DNA of 64,000 bases from CAVTLG01 sp963802635. Its GTDB lineage: Bacteria > Chloroflexota > Ktedonobacteria > Ktedonobacterales > Ktedonobacteraceae. The stretch's first letter is position 1; the number at the start of each line of letters is the position of its first letter. Positions 54,161 through 63,821 of this stretch are shown here, one piece after another. The stretch spans positions 868,001 to 932,000 of the forward strand of contig CAWDJJ010000002.1 of assembly GCA_963802635.1 (NCBI GenBank), given 5' to 3'. The notes under the pieces were generated by a model that ran no database searches, was not told the origin of the DNA, and saw only the letters and a program-made list of their open reading frames with translations. The translations under genes and the position numbers were made by a program.

Positions 54161-55270
54161 TCATCTAGCATGTTCATCAGAGATCAGCCGGTCAACGATT
54201 GGGTGAATATTTTGATTGGCCTGCATATTCCAGGCTTTATAGTCCTGAATTGCAGCTACTTTCTCCGCAATCATTCCTGGGTTGTGTGTTATGTTGGTCA
54301 GCAGCTCTTTCTGAGCTGCTGTCTCCAGGCAGACCCAACCCAGATTATGTTGCTCAATGAAGCGCAGATTGGGACTCTCCTGGCCGGGAATAAAGGTTGT
54401 GACAATAAACGGTTTCTCTACCATGAAGGCTTCTGTGATGAAGCTTGCTCCTGCTTTTCCGACAATCACGTCTGTAGCTGCCATATAGGGTGCAATGACT
54501 TCGGTGAAGGGCAGTGTTTGTACCTGTTTACTTCCGGCGTAGCGTGCTGCCATCTGCTTATTATTGCCCACAGCCAGGATTATTTGGAGCGCTTGATTGC
54601 TACTCAACAGGGTCTCGATGGTGCGGTCAACTCCGGCCGATCCCATTGCGCCACCTTGCAGAAAGAGCGTAAATCGGCCAGGGTCAAAACCGAGGCCGCT
54701 CAGTATCTCACCTCTCTCATTGAGAGACGCGTTGAAAAACTGCTGCCGTACCGGCCTACCGGTCAGGTGCACACGCTCTTCATCAATGCCCTGTTTCAGC
54801 GTCTGCACAAAGATTTCGCGGGTCGGAGCCAGGTAAGCATCGGCGGCTTTCTCGGCAAACCACGTCTGATGCAACTGTCCCAGATCGGTCAACTGAAACG
54901 CGAGTGGCACACGCTGGCGCAGGTCCTCATTGGCACGTGCCATCGCGTAGGATAAAACCGCGTGGGTCGTGATAATGAGCTGCGGCTGGACATCTTCAAC
55001 GATACTGATGAGCCGTTTGCGGTTCGCGGCGGTCAGGATACGATGAAACCATACGGAGATAAATTCATTGTCGGTGAATGCATATTGCCAATCCAAAAAT
55101 CCCACCAGATGTCGACTGACGAACCGATAATAGTGATCAACAAAAGCTGATTGGGGGTCCATAATCACTACTTCATAGTGAGGCTCAAGCATACCTTTGA
55201 GCGACTGCGCGAGATTCAGGTGTCCACCACCTGTGTGGGTCGTCAATATTAAGATGGTAGGCTTCAACAT
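54161..55270 (-). CDS. MGDG-synthase-like glycosyltransferase (GT28 family)
   Basis: About 369 residues. The N-terminal TTHTGGGHLNLAQSLK is the diacylglycerol-glucosyl/galactosyltransferase signature, and the C-terminal VIVGKAGASFITEA with FIPGQESPNLRFIE is the nucleotide-sugar site of MurG/MGD-type enzymes. Probable product a monoglycosyl-diacylglycerol. The open frame extends to a GTG at 55300; the ATG at 55270 starts exactly at the conserved domain. Its stop touches that of the convergent SQD1-like gene. Confidence 0.87.
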   Translation of the reverse strand: MLKPTILILTTHTGGGHLNLAQSLKGMLEPHYEVVIMDPQSAFVDHYYRFVSRHLVGFLDWQYAFTDNEFISVWFHRILTAANRKRLISIVEDVQPQLIITTHAVLSYAMARANEDLRQRVPLAFQLTDLGQLHQTWFAEKAADAYLAPTREIFVQTLKQGIDEERVHLTGRPVRQQFFNASLNERGEILSGLGFDPGRFTLFLQGGAMGSAGVDRTIETLLSSNQALQIILAVGNNKQMAARYAGSKQVQTLPFTEVIAPYMAATDVIVGKAGASFITEAFMVEKPFIVTTFIPGQESPNLRFIEQHNLGWVCLETAAQKELLTNITHNPGMIAEKVAAIQDYKAWNMQANQNIHPIVDRLISDEHAR

Positions 55271-55370
55271 TTTCACCAGTTCTATCTTTCTTCGGGACAC
55301 CTCTCTATAGCATAGTTGTCCCGTGGTTCATAATTTATTGCAAATATTTCACTTTACCGATATTTCCCCA

Positions 55371-56084
55371 TCACTCCTCAGCGTCATGGCTGTTTGTACC
55401 CATTGTATTAGCTAGCGGTGGAGTTATACCGACCAGTGGCTGCAATACTTCCAATTCCTCAGCGGTGAGTTCATTCTCTTGTTTGCGCTGACGTATCTTG
55501 CGTAGCAGGAGTACGGAAAGGATGATAGCCATTAGCAACACAAAAAAAAGACTGGAGAAGGCTCCAAAAATGCTTGCCGCCTCTTCCCAGCTTTCTGCAA
55601 AGATGTAACCCAGACCCAGAGAGATAATCGCGCACAGCGCTTGTCCGCACACATCCCAGAAGAGGAAGCGGTAGTACGAATATTGTTCTACTCCTGCGAG
55701 GAAGTTTATGGGGCCACCCAACACAACGATGAGGAAGCGTGTGATAAAGACTGCCCATGCAGCTCTGCGTCTGAAATAGGCCCGGCCTCGTGCCAGCAAT
55801 TGCGGTGTAATGATGCGTAAGCGTTTTTGTCGCTCAAACCAGGCAAAGAGAGGTGTACCAACACGCCTGCCAATCCAATAGCTCACATTATCGCCCATCA
55901 CGGCTGCGCTTAAAGCCACGGGAAACAGAAGAGCCAGGTTGAAATCGCCAAATGCTGCAAACGCCCCTGCCGCCCATAGAAGTAAAGAGCCTGAAACTGG
56001 CACACCAACGGCAGCGACGAACACAACTAACCAGAGCGCCAGATATCCATATCGTTGCAACTCAACGATAATGAAAGTATTCAC
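55371..56084 (-). CDS. DedA family membrane protein
   Basis: 237 residues with five or six hydrophobic helices. The family segments GDNVSYWIGRRVG, the basic ARGRAYFRRRAAW and FITRFLIVVLGGPINFLAG match DedA proteins, which act in lipid (undecaprenyl-phosphate or phospholipid) flipping. GTG start overlapping the stop of the preceding gene (TAGTG) with GGGAGGA upstream, so translation is coupled. Confidence 0.92.
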   Translation of the reverse strand: MNTFIIVELQRYGYLALWLVVFVAAVGVPVSGSLLLWAAGAFAAFGDFNLALLFPVALSAAVMGDNVSYWIGRRVGTPLFAWFERQKRLRIITPQLLARGRAYFRRRAAWAVFITRFLIVVLGGPINFLAGVEQYSYYRFLFWDVCGQALCAIISLGLGYIFAESWEEAASIFGAFSSLFFVLLMAIILSVLLLRKIRQRKQENELTAEELEVLQPLVGITPPLANTMGTNSHDAEE

Positions 56085-56605
56085 TATAATGACGTCCTCC
56101 CTGGCGTTGAAGGTTGTTTCGATAACATGCGCAGCATTGGGATTGACCTCGGGATTGGTGTTGGCGTTGCAGATCCTGGATGCCTTTTACGATACACTAG
56201 AATGGCATGCTGGATGGTCGTTATCACCTGCTTCACAGGCTGCCGTTTGCGTTTGGCAATCTCATAGATCGTGACATGCCGTAATTGATGCGCATTTCCT
56301 ACCTGCAGTGAATCACACAGGTAGCTTTCGGGCACACTGTAGACCTGAGACACAACGTGTACGGTCATCCAGGGGCTCACCGCGCTCACATCCCCCGTTT
56401 TGACTGCATGATATTGCTGCTGAAAACTGCGTAGGGCTTGTACTGTATTTACCAGCGTGAAAATCAGGGTTCCTAACACAAGAATTTGTAGAAAGCTGAG
56501 CAGGGCAAGCCTGGTACGTTCACTTAGCATTGGTAATTGCCACTGATCTGTTCTTTTATTATCATACATGTCTCTGAATATATTTCCCAAGGTTAACAGG
56601 CTCAT
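56084..56605 (-). CDS. single-pass membrane protein of unknown function
   Basis: 173 residues. One membrane helix (LLSFLQILVLGTLIFTLVNT), then an outer part starting WMTVHVVSQVYSVPESYLC that may form a small helical domain, and a basic Pro-rich tail. No family recognised. Coupled to dedA by stop/start overlap, so a role in the envelope is plausible. The 270 nt between it and the ABC exporter gene hold nothing recognised. Confidence 0.65.
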   Translation of the reverse strand: MSLLTLGNIFRDMYDNKRTDQWQLPMLSERTRLALLSFLQILVLGTLIFTLVNTVQALRSFQQQYHAVKTGDVSAVSPWMTVHVVSQVYSVPESYLCDSLQVGNAHQLRHVTIYEIAKRKRQPVKQVITTIQHAILVYRKRHPGSATPTPIPRSIPMLRMLSKQPSTPGRTSL

Positions 56606-56878
56606 CTACGGTGCTCTGGCTCACTTCCCTTTCGCACAGGATCGCTACGCTATTCACCTCAATCATATCACGCTGAACAAGACTCTCTGGTTACTCTTTC
56701 TAGTGCCAAACCACTTGACGTCTTCGGCATCGCTTGCGTAAAATAACTGCAGCTGGGATCCGTCTGAGGATACTGCACTAGGGAGCAAGTACATTTTTCT
56801 TCTACACATTCCCCTTCCGTGTTGCCAGCATTAGTATTAAAATGCAGTGACGTTCGCCACTGCATGGTTTCCCATCTT

Positions 56879-58787
56879 TTAAACGTTGTCGCGCTCACGT
56901 ACGATACCAGCAATAGTTTGTTCTGCCTCTCCCACAAATTGCGCATTGTAAAGTTGCTGATACAGCCCTGATTGTTGGAGCAGCACTTCATGCTTGCCTC
57001 GTTCCACAATACGACCCTGCTGCACAACAAAAATCTGGTCTGCGCGCTGTACCGTCGAGAGTCGATGGGCAATGGCAATGACAGTGCGGCCAGTGACCAG
57101 TTTCTCCAGGGCGGCCTGAATGCGCCGTTCCACCTGTGAGTTCGAGCGAACTCGTCGCTTCGTCCAACAGCAGATAGGGAGCCTGGCATAACAAAGCACG
57201 CGCGATTGCCACACGTTGCTTCTCGCCTCCTGAGAGTCGATAGCCACGCTCGCCGACAATCGTATCGAGTCCCTCGGGCAGACGAGCTAATAAATCCTGG
57301 AGTTGCGCGGCTTCCACCACCGCCGTTATTTGCTCCGCAGACGCATCAGGAACGCCGTAGCAGATATTCTCGCGTAAGCTGGCGTGGAAGAGAAACAACT
57401 CCTGCGTGACGACAGCCAGACGCTGGCGCAGGTCCTTTTGCGCGATATCACGCAAGGCGATGCCGTCGAGCTGGACGCTTCCACTGACAGGATCATAAAA
57501 ACGGGCGGCCAGTGAAAGTAGCGTTGATTTTCCCGCCCCGCTTGGCCCTACCAGCGCGGTGAGTTGACCCAATGGTGCGGTGAAGGATACATCATGCAGT
57601 ACCTCTTTCGCGCTTTTTTTGCCAGGATAACTGAAGCTGACGTGATCGAAAACGATGCCTTCCTGTGGGGTTTCTGGCAGAGATCGTGGTGAGGCTGGTT
57701 CTGGTATACTACTGGGTATTTCCATAAAGCGGAAGATACGATCAAACAGCGCCAGGCCACCCAACAATGTCGCATTAGCGCCAGCCAATGAAGAGGCTGG
57801 CGTATAGAGTTGAGTCAGGTACGCGGCAAAGGCTACTATCGTACCTAGAGCTACCTGATGGGTGATGACAAGATACGCACCGTAAGTATACAGCAATGCT
57901 GGACCTAACGCAGCCAGACTTTGTACGGCAACTGAGAGCCATTGCCCTTCCATAAGCTGGAACTCCTGAGCTTTGCGCGCTTTTGTGTTGACCTCGTTAA
58001 AACGCTGCGCCTCACGCTGTTCCGTCCCAAAACTCTTGACGACGATGGAACCCGATAAGCTCAGTGTTTCTTCCAGCACAACGGAGAGTTCGCCCAGTGC
58101 TGCCTGCGCGCGCTCCATCGCCGTATAGCGCCGTTGCCCAAAGTGCAGGATGGGAAATGCGAAAGCAGGCAAGACAACAGCCGAGATGAGTGCAAGCTGC
58201 CAGTTAATAGTTGCCATGACGACCAGTGTACCAATCAACGTGACGAGATTTGCCAGGGTACCTAGAAAGGATTGCGTGAGCACGTTTTGCAGTCCACCCG
58301 CATCGTTGAGAAAGCGCGTATGAATTTCACCTGCACGCGTCCAGGTGAAGAATTCCAGGCCGAGCGCTTGCGTATGTTTATAGAGCTGTTCGCGTAAATC
58401 GGCGATCAGTCCTTGCGCAATCACGATGCTCAAATAGTTCTGGCCCAACCCTAACAGCGCATCCCCCACGGGAAATAGCACCATACCACATCCCAATAAG
58501 ACGATAAGCTGGATATTATGTTGTGGAATAGCTGTATCGATCAACGCGCGAATCAGCAGTGGAGGAATCAGTCCGGCGACAACCCCTAATATCATGACCA
58601 GCGAACCCCATACAAGCTGCCAGCGATAGGCGCGCAGGCAGCCCCAGATTTGCGCGAGCGTATGCGCGACATCCGGTTTTCCGGCGCGTAGATACTCCAG
58701 TGAGCGCTGCTGACGCATCAATGTACCACCCATGCCAGCACCCATGCCTCCACCCATCCCGCCTAAACCGCCTCCAGAAAATGCCAT
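56879..58787 (-). pseudogene. ABC exporter (fused membrane and ATPase domains), frameshifted
   Basis: Half-size multidrug-type exporter. A Gly/Met-rich N-terminus (GGGLGGMGGGMGAGMGG) precedes a six-helix membrane domain and an ATPase with Walker A LVGPSGAGKSTLL, signature LSGGEKQRVAIARAL and Walker B YLLLDEATSSL. There the frame shifts: one base too many in GAGTTCG (57139-57142) separates it from VERRIQAALEKL and the switch His in IAHRLSTVQ. Corrected text reads SSLDSQVERRIQ. Restored length about 635 residues. It lies 40 nt downstream of a MarR regulator that probably controls it. Confidence 0.9.
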
Positions 58788-58827
58788 AGTTCTTTCCTTC
58801 CTTCTAGCTACGGGATGCAGATGGCTG

Positions 58828-59289
58828 TTATCCCCGTTCGCTCAGGGCTTGCAACAGTTTTGCCAGTTCTGCTCGTTCGCTTGCCGTGAGCACACCTAAC
58901 GTGGTCCTCATGCGTTCCAGGAACACTAACTCTGCTTCTTGCAGCGCTGCTGCACCTGCCGATGTCAGCGTTACGTACACCTGCCGCTGATCGTGTTGCG
59001 CCATGCGTGAACGGGTTGCATAGCCTCGCTCTTCCAGCTTATTCAGCATACGCGTTGTACCTGCTGTCGTTAGTCCTAATTGCTCCCCCAGATCACCTAC
59101 GCGCACTGTTGTCTCTGTATGAAGCAGACGCAACATACGCCGCTGTGGTCGTGAAAGCGGACCGAACTGCCGCCCCAACCTGCTATTCCACTCATCTACG
59201 GCACGAGCGATTATAGCCATCTCCGTGGCTATGTGTTCATCCTCTTCAGATTTCTCGCCTGATAACTCCATCTGCGGTGAATCACTCAC
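58828..59289 (-). CDS. MarR family transcriptional regulator
   Basis: 153 residues. Winged helix-turn-helix with LRLLHTETTVRVGDLGEQLG, recognition helix TTAGTTRMLNKLEERGY and wing SRMAQHDQRQVYVTLT, typical of MarR. GTG start with GAGGGGG upstream. Two near-identical repeats flank its promoter. Most likely represses itself and the ABC exporter, releasing DNA when it binds a small drug-like ligand; the ligand is unknown. Confidence 0.92.
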   Translation of the reverse strand: MSDSPQMELSGEKSEEDEHIATEMAIIARAVDEWNSRLGRQFGPLSRPQRRMLRLLHTETTVRVGDLGEQLGLTTAGTTRMLNKLEERGYATRSRMAQHDQRQVYVTLTSAGAAALQEAELVFLERMRTTLGVLTASERAELAKLLQALSERG

Positions 59290-59323
59290 AAAACAGTCCC
59301 CCTCAAATTACATTAGTCCACCT

Positions 59324-59388
59324 ATTAACTAACTCAGTCAACGATTCATGCTAGAGTATAGCACCATTAACTAACTTAGTCAATGATT
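59324..59388 (-). promoter_or_regulatory. MarR-gene promoter with two operator-like direct repeats
   Basis: TTGACT (59378-59383) and TATACT (59355-59360) are 17 nt apart on the minus strand. Two 23-nt repeats, 59324-59346 and 59366-59388, begin ATTAACTAACT and differ at only two positions; one covers the -35, the other lies just downstream of the start site. This is a textbook autoregulation layout. Confidence 0.75.
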
Positions 59389-59580
59389 TTTACGCGCAGT
59401 TACTGACCAGTTCGCGTAGAGTGATGCTCTCTTTGTTAAAAAATACTTGAGGATTCGTTGAGGTGTGGAAAGTGTTGAAAGGAAGAAAAAAAAGATGGCT
59501 GATACACTTTACCAGTCGGTTCGTCGCCCTTTAGACACAGTAACCACGAATGCCAAGCCCGGCAGCGCCAGCCAAATTCT

Positions 59581-59630
59581 CCTGACTGTTGTTATGATAT
59601 TCCAGCGGGATTATCATAACAACAGTCAGG
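59581..59630. repeat. 19-bp perfect hairpin
   Basis: CCTGACTGTTGTTATGATA (59581-59599) is perfectly inverted at 59612-59630 around a 12-nt loop. No T-run and no adjacent gene; could be a small mobile element end or a structured RNA. Confidence 0.6.
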
Positions 59631-59929
59631 AATATATACACCCAAAGCTTATCCCGATCCCCCGTCGCGTTCATCGGGTCCAATTCTTTAGAATAGATGG
59701 CCGAGTCGCGACGAAAGTTATGCGAACAGATTCCCGAGTTTGATTGAAGTACGAACTCGAAAACTTGATTCTCGCCGTAGCTGTCGGGTCTATTTGCAGA
59801 ACATATCCCGCACATCGGCGAGCGCTACTCGCGGAAATCCTCAGGTCTCTACTAAAGTATACAAAATATATACCCTAATTTGCAACTGGTTTGACTAGCA
59901 TCTTTGCAGCACCTTATAGCTCTTTTATG

Positions 59930-60195
59930 TCGCGCATATATGGCGTCTTATAGCGGTAAAATGTCGTCACATAGCGAGATTACAGCAAAATATAGCGGTA
60001 TACGTCGCCAGAGCATGATGTTCAACTTGTCTCTCACTCTAAAATTGACCAGGGCATTTTATATCGTCTTGCAGCGCTATAAACATGGCGCTTTATGGCG
60101 TCTTAGACCGTTTCATAGCGCTATAAAGTGGCGTTTTATGGCGTCTTGTAGCGCTACAAAATAGCGTTCTGGAGCGCTTTTATAGCGCTGTAAGC
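59930..60195. repeat. iteron-like cluster of AGCG/GGCG motifs and TATAGCGCTATA palindromes
   Basis: At least sixteen copies of TAGCG, AGCGCT or TGGCGTC-like words fall within about 265 nt, many as TTATAGCGCTATAAA or ATGGCGTCTTATAGCG. Several are full palindromes. AT-rich spacers separate them. The array precedes an XRE regulator gene by 330 nt. It resembles replication-initiator or partition-site arrays more than coding sequence; no gene is seen from 59400 to 60527. Confidence 0.55.
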
Positions 60196-60527
60196 TGACT
60201 TCATACGATATTTTAGTCAAAAGCAACTTCAGACCATTATCTTGATTCTTCCGTCTAATTAGATTATTATGTGAACAGGCACAGTAACAACGATAAGAGT
60301 GTCAAAGCACGGCGGCGCTGGGCCGAGCGTGAAGGAACTACTCCGCTCTCCAGCGATCTGCCCTATTTTCTCTAACAAGAAAGGGCGAATATCATGCAGA
60401 GTTATTGGACCCGCTACACAACGTGCTCTTCTTTGCCAAAACGGGCGATGGTCATTGCCCAAGATCCCATTTCCCTATCTTATTCTCAATCTTCACAAAG
60501 CTTGTTTTGTCAAGGAGGGAAATAAGA

Positions 60528-61070
60528 ATGAACATGCAGAAATCGAAGCCTCCCAAAAACGCTAAACTTGTTCAAGCGAGAACAAAAAAGCTATGGACGC
60601 AGGAGCAGGCCGCCAAAAAGTCAGATGTTAGCCTCACCACCTATCAACGTTGGGAGTTGGGCCAGCAACGACCGGGTCTCGTCAATTTAGAGAGATTGTG
60701 TCAAGCCTTTGACAAAACGCCGGAAGAACTCGGCTATGGTTATCTTACTATCGCTGACACGACCCCACCCCCTTCACCAGAGGAAACGAACAATGATGCC
60801 CAGAACGTCAGTAGCTCTGCTCAAGGACAACCAACGCCTTCTCCCACATCCTCTACAAATGATCTTGAGCAAACCCACGAGCAGCTTATTGCTCTTGCCA
60901 AAGCACTCTTCAAGAATCATCCACTGAGAATCAACAAATTCCAAGATGTTCAACATACACTTCATGTCTTCTGTGATTCTCAGATCGATAAAGACACCAT
61001 TACCTCTATAAAGAGGGAGTTTCGGCACCAGTCCAATGGTTGGGTGATTGGTATCGAACGGCAATTCTAG
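60528..61070 (+). CDS. XRE-type helix-turn-helix regulator
   Basis: About 180 residues. Residues 10-65 form a Cro/CI helix-turn-helix (LVQARTKKLWTQEQAAKKSD, SLTTYQRWELGQQRPGLVNL). A Ser/Pro/Thr-rich linker and a helical C-terminal domain (LEQTHEQLIALAKALF) follow. AAGGAGGG lies 8 nt before the ATG at 60528; the open frame upstream is not used. Followed after 134 nt by a RelE/YafQ-like gene, so it may act as antitoxin or as regulator of the pair. Confidence 0.85.
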   Translation: MNMQKSKPPKNAKLVQARTKKLWTQEQAAKKSDVSLTTYQRWELGQQRPGLVNLERLCQAFDKTPEELGYGYLTIADTTPPPSPEETNNDAQNVSSSAQGQPTPSPTSSTNDLEQTHEQLIALAKALFKNHPLRINKFQDVQHTLHVFCDSQIDKDTITSIKREFRHQSNGWVIGIERQF

Positions 61071-61142
61071 CCATCCGCTTTGATTATCCTTTCAGAATGG
61101 GAGCGCTTCAGCTTTCATCTCCGAGAGGACGGTCCTGGTTGT

Positions 61143-61169
61143 GGGAACGTGATAGACGATCACGTTCCC
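61143..61169. promoter_or_regulatory. 11-bp palindrome between the XRE and RelE-like genes
   Basis: GGGAACGTGAT (61143-61153) is perfectly inverted at 61159-61169 with a 5-nt loop. Outer segments CAGCTTTCA and TGAAGCTG extend the pairing. A likely operator or message structure 36 nt before the toxin-like start. Confidence 0.55.
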
Positions 61170-61204
61170 GTATCTGAAGCTGACCTGAAGAGGAGCACAA
61201 AACA

Positions 61205-61585
61205 TTGGAAGAGAAGCCCTTTTTTTCACCAGAAGTGAAAGTGACTCGCATTTTCTGTGAATACTGGCTGAAGCTGACACCTGAGCAGCAAAAGATTGCA
61301 CGCAAAAAGATTGCGTTACTTGTCGAAAATTATCGCCATTCTTCGCTAAAAACGCACCCTATCCATCGCTGCCCAGGGAAATGGGAGTGTTCGTTGAGTA
61401 AAACAAAACGTCTCGTATATGCCCGCAGTAAAGATGGTCAGTGTCAGTATATTCTCTATGCGGTGGGAGGCCATGATGTGGTCGATAGTGCCTCCCGTCG
61501 TCGCTGCTATGACGATCCTGATCTTGAACGCGAAGTAAAAGAGCAACGATGTGTAGCACGACTGTGCTACACATCCCCTCCGTGA
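61205..61585 (+). CDS. RelE/YafQ-like toxin-family protein
   Basis: 126 residues from a TTG start with AGAGGAG upstream. The central part HRCPGKWECSLSKTKRLVYA followed by YILYAVGGHDVVD follows the pattern of RelE/ParE/YafQ proteins (Trp-E-x-R/S..R-x-x-Y...GxHD). A catalytic assignment cannot be made by eye. The last codons lie in a 12-bp perfect hairpin (GATGTGTAGCAC at 61548-61559 with 61564-61575), so the C-terminal RCVARLCYTSPP is probably a hairpin by-product. Confidence 0.6.
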   Translation: MEEKPFFSPEVKVTRIFCEYWLKLTPEQQKIARKKIALLVENYRHSSLKTHPIHRCPGKWECSLSKTKRLVYARSKDGQCQYILYAVGGHDVVDSASRRRCYDDPDLEREVKEQRCVARLCYTSPP

Positions 61586-61661
61586 GTCTTCCGAATAGTC
61601 ACGGTAGCAATCAAGCTAAGAAAGATGTTGAAGAGACCTGATCACAGCCATCCATATCCAT

Positions 61662-61955
61662 TCAAGACACAGCACTTTGCCCATCACTCGCGCGGCTTTG
61701 CTGCTCAGCAATCAACGCGGCCTCCTGCCGATCCAATTGTTCCGCTAGCGTATCAAGCAATGTATATTGAAGCTGAAGCTCGCTCAAGCGTTCTTCTAGC
61801 TCTACTCGTTCAAGATCAAGGAGCACCCGTTGCGTATGCAATTGTCTCCGTTGCTGCTGCAGTGACGTTATCTCTTCCTCTCCATCTTGAGGCAGCGGAT
61901 GTACCGTCTCAGATAGAGATTCTGTCATAGCGTCTTCATGGCTAAAAGTTTCCAC
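61662..61955 (-). CDS. small coiled-coil protein
   Basis: 97 residues, almost wholly predicted coiled coil from about residue 28 (ITSLQQQRRQLHTQRVLLDL, ERVELEERLSELQLQYTLLD). GTG start preceded by AAGGAGG at ideal distance, which is why I accept it. Divergent from the carboxylase gene. No family recognised; resembles an oligomerisation or scaffold helix. Confidence 0.6.
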   Translation of the reverse strand: METFSHEDAMTESLSETVHPLPQDGEEEITSLQQQRRQLHTQRVLLDLERVELEERLSELQLQYTLLDTLAEQLDRQEAALIAEQQSRASDGQSAVS

Positions 61956-62194
61956 TTAGCCCTCCTTGTTTACAGCGATTACCTAAAAATACGAACTTTT
62001 TATAGCATAGCACATCCACCGTAGAATTTCCCCATCCTATGAGAAATGGGGCCAATCATCAGCAGATCAAATTTAGACACTCCCCATTACAAACTTGACG
62101 CTCTATGCTCGTAGTGCTATGCTGCAAATTACAACGCAATGGCGCAATAGCACTAATCCAATCTCCATCGTCGCAGTTGAGAGGACTTCTAACA

Positions 62195-63803
62195 ATGGCA
62201 ACCATTGAAACGCATATAGACCGTAACAGCCCCACTTTCCAGGAGAACACACTCTATTTCCAGCAACTCCTCGACCAGCTCCACCAGCGTATCCAACGCA
62301 TACAGCAAGGTGGAGGGAGCGATGCTATTGCCAGGCATCACAAGCGCAACAAACTGCTAGCCCGCGAACGTATCCAACTTCTCTGCGATCCCGATACACC
62401 TTTCCTGGAATTGAGTCCACTCGCGGCCTGGGATATGTATGACAATGAAGCCCCGGCTGCTGGTATCGTTACCGGTATTGGACTGGTCGAGAACCAGGAA
62501 TGCATCATCGTCGCCAATGACGCCACGGTCAAAGGCGGGACCTATTACCCCATGACCGTCAAAAAGCATCTGCGTGCTCAAGAAATTGCCGAGCAAAATC
62601 ATCTCCCCTGCATCTATCTGGTCGACTCAGGCGGCGCGTTTCTGCCTCTGCAGGCCGACGTCTTTCCTGACCGCGATCACTTCGGGCGCATCTTTTATAA
62701 CCAGGCCCGCATGTTCGAGCAAGCGTATTCCACAAATCGCAGCGGTCATGGGTTCTTGCACGGCTGGCGGCGCTTACGTTCCGGCGATGAGCGACGAGAC
62801 GGTGATAGTGCGTGGCAACGGCACCATTTTCCTGGGAGGACCACCCCTGGTCAAAGCAGCTACCGGCGAAGAAGTCAGCGCCGAAGATCTTGGCGGTGCT
62901 GATATCCATAGTCGCACGTCCGGCGTCACAGATCACTACGCCTTCAACGACGAACATGCGCTGGCGATCTGCCGTAGCATCGTCTCACATCTCAACCGCC
63001 GCAAGTACATCCCCTGGAACATCCATACGCCAGAGCCACCACGCTACGATCCCGACGAGCTGCTCGGTATTGTGCCCTCGGATAGCCGTAAGAGCTATGA
63101 TGTACGCGAAGTAATTGCCCGCATCGTCGATGGCAGCGACTTTCACGAGTTCAAAGCGCTTTACGGCACCACTATCGTCTGCGGCTTCGCCAGATTAATG
63201 GGCTATCCAGTCGGTATTATTGCCAATAACGGTATTCTCTTCTCCGAAAGTGCCCTGAAGGCCACACACTTCATCGAACTCTGTGCACAGCGGCAGACAC
63301 CCTTAATCTTTCTACAAAACATTACGGGCTTTATGGTCGGTCGCCAGTACGAGAACAGCGGGATCGCCAAAGACGGGGCCAAACTGGTTATGGCCGTTGC
63401 CAATGCCCCGGTACCACGCTTCACGGTCATCATTGGCGGCTCATTTGGCGCAGGCAATTATGGTATGAGTGGACGAGCTTACTCCCCGCACCAGCTATGG
63501 ATGTGGCCGAACGCACGTATCTCCGTTATGGGAGGTCAGCAAGCGGCAACCGTCCTGGCAACGGTACGCAAAGAAGGGTTGGCGGCGCGCGGTAAAACTA
63601 TGAGCGCAGAGGAAGAGGTGGAGTGTATGCAGCCCATCCTTGACAAATACGAGGAAGAAGGCAACCCGTACTATAGTACAGCCCGCCTGTGGGATGATGG
63701 CATTATCGATCCGCACGACACGCGTACAGTGCTCGCGCTTGGCATCTCAGCGGCCCTTAACGCGCCCATGCCCGACACGCCCTTCGGCGTGTTTAGAATG
63801 TAA
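62195..63803 (+). pseudogene. mccB: methylcrotonyl-CoA carboxylase beta subunit, frameshifted
   Basis: Carboxyltransferase subunit acting on 3-methylcrotonyl-CoA in leucine breakdown. The first frame holds RHHKRNKLLARERIQLLCDP and CIYLVDSGGAFLPLQADVFP; the second holds IAAVMGSCTAGGAYVPAMSD and FGAGNYGMSGRAY. Removing one T from ATGTTCGAG (62714-62715) joins them as QARMSSKRIPQIAAVMG. Restored length is 535 residues, exactly usual for MccB. ATG at 62195 with GAGAGGA upstream. Confidence 0.92.
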
Positions 63804-63821
63804 AGATTGAGGAGATTCATC

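Noticed and set aside
59465..59743. Open frame of 92 codons across the 19-bp hairpin
   Set aside because: It encodes both hairpin arms, lacks a good ribosome site and has no family features.
59930..60195. CRISPR array
   Set aside because: The motif copies are short, irregularly spaced and in both orientations, without equal-length spacers or cas genes.
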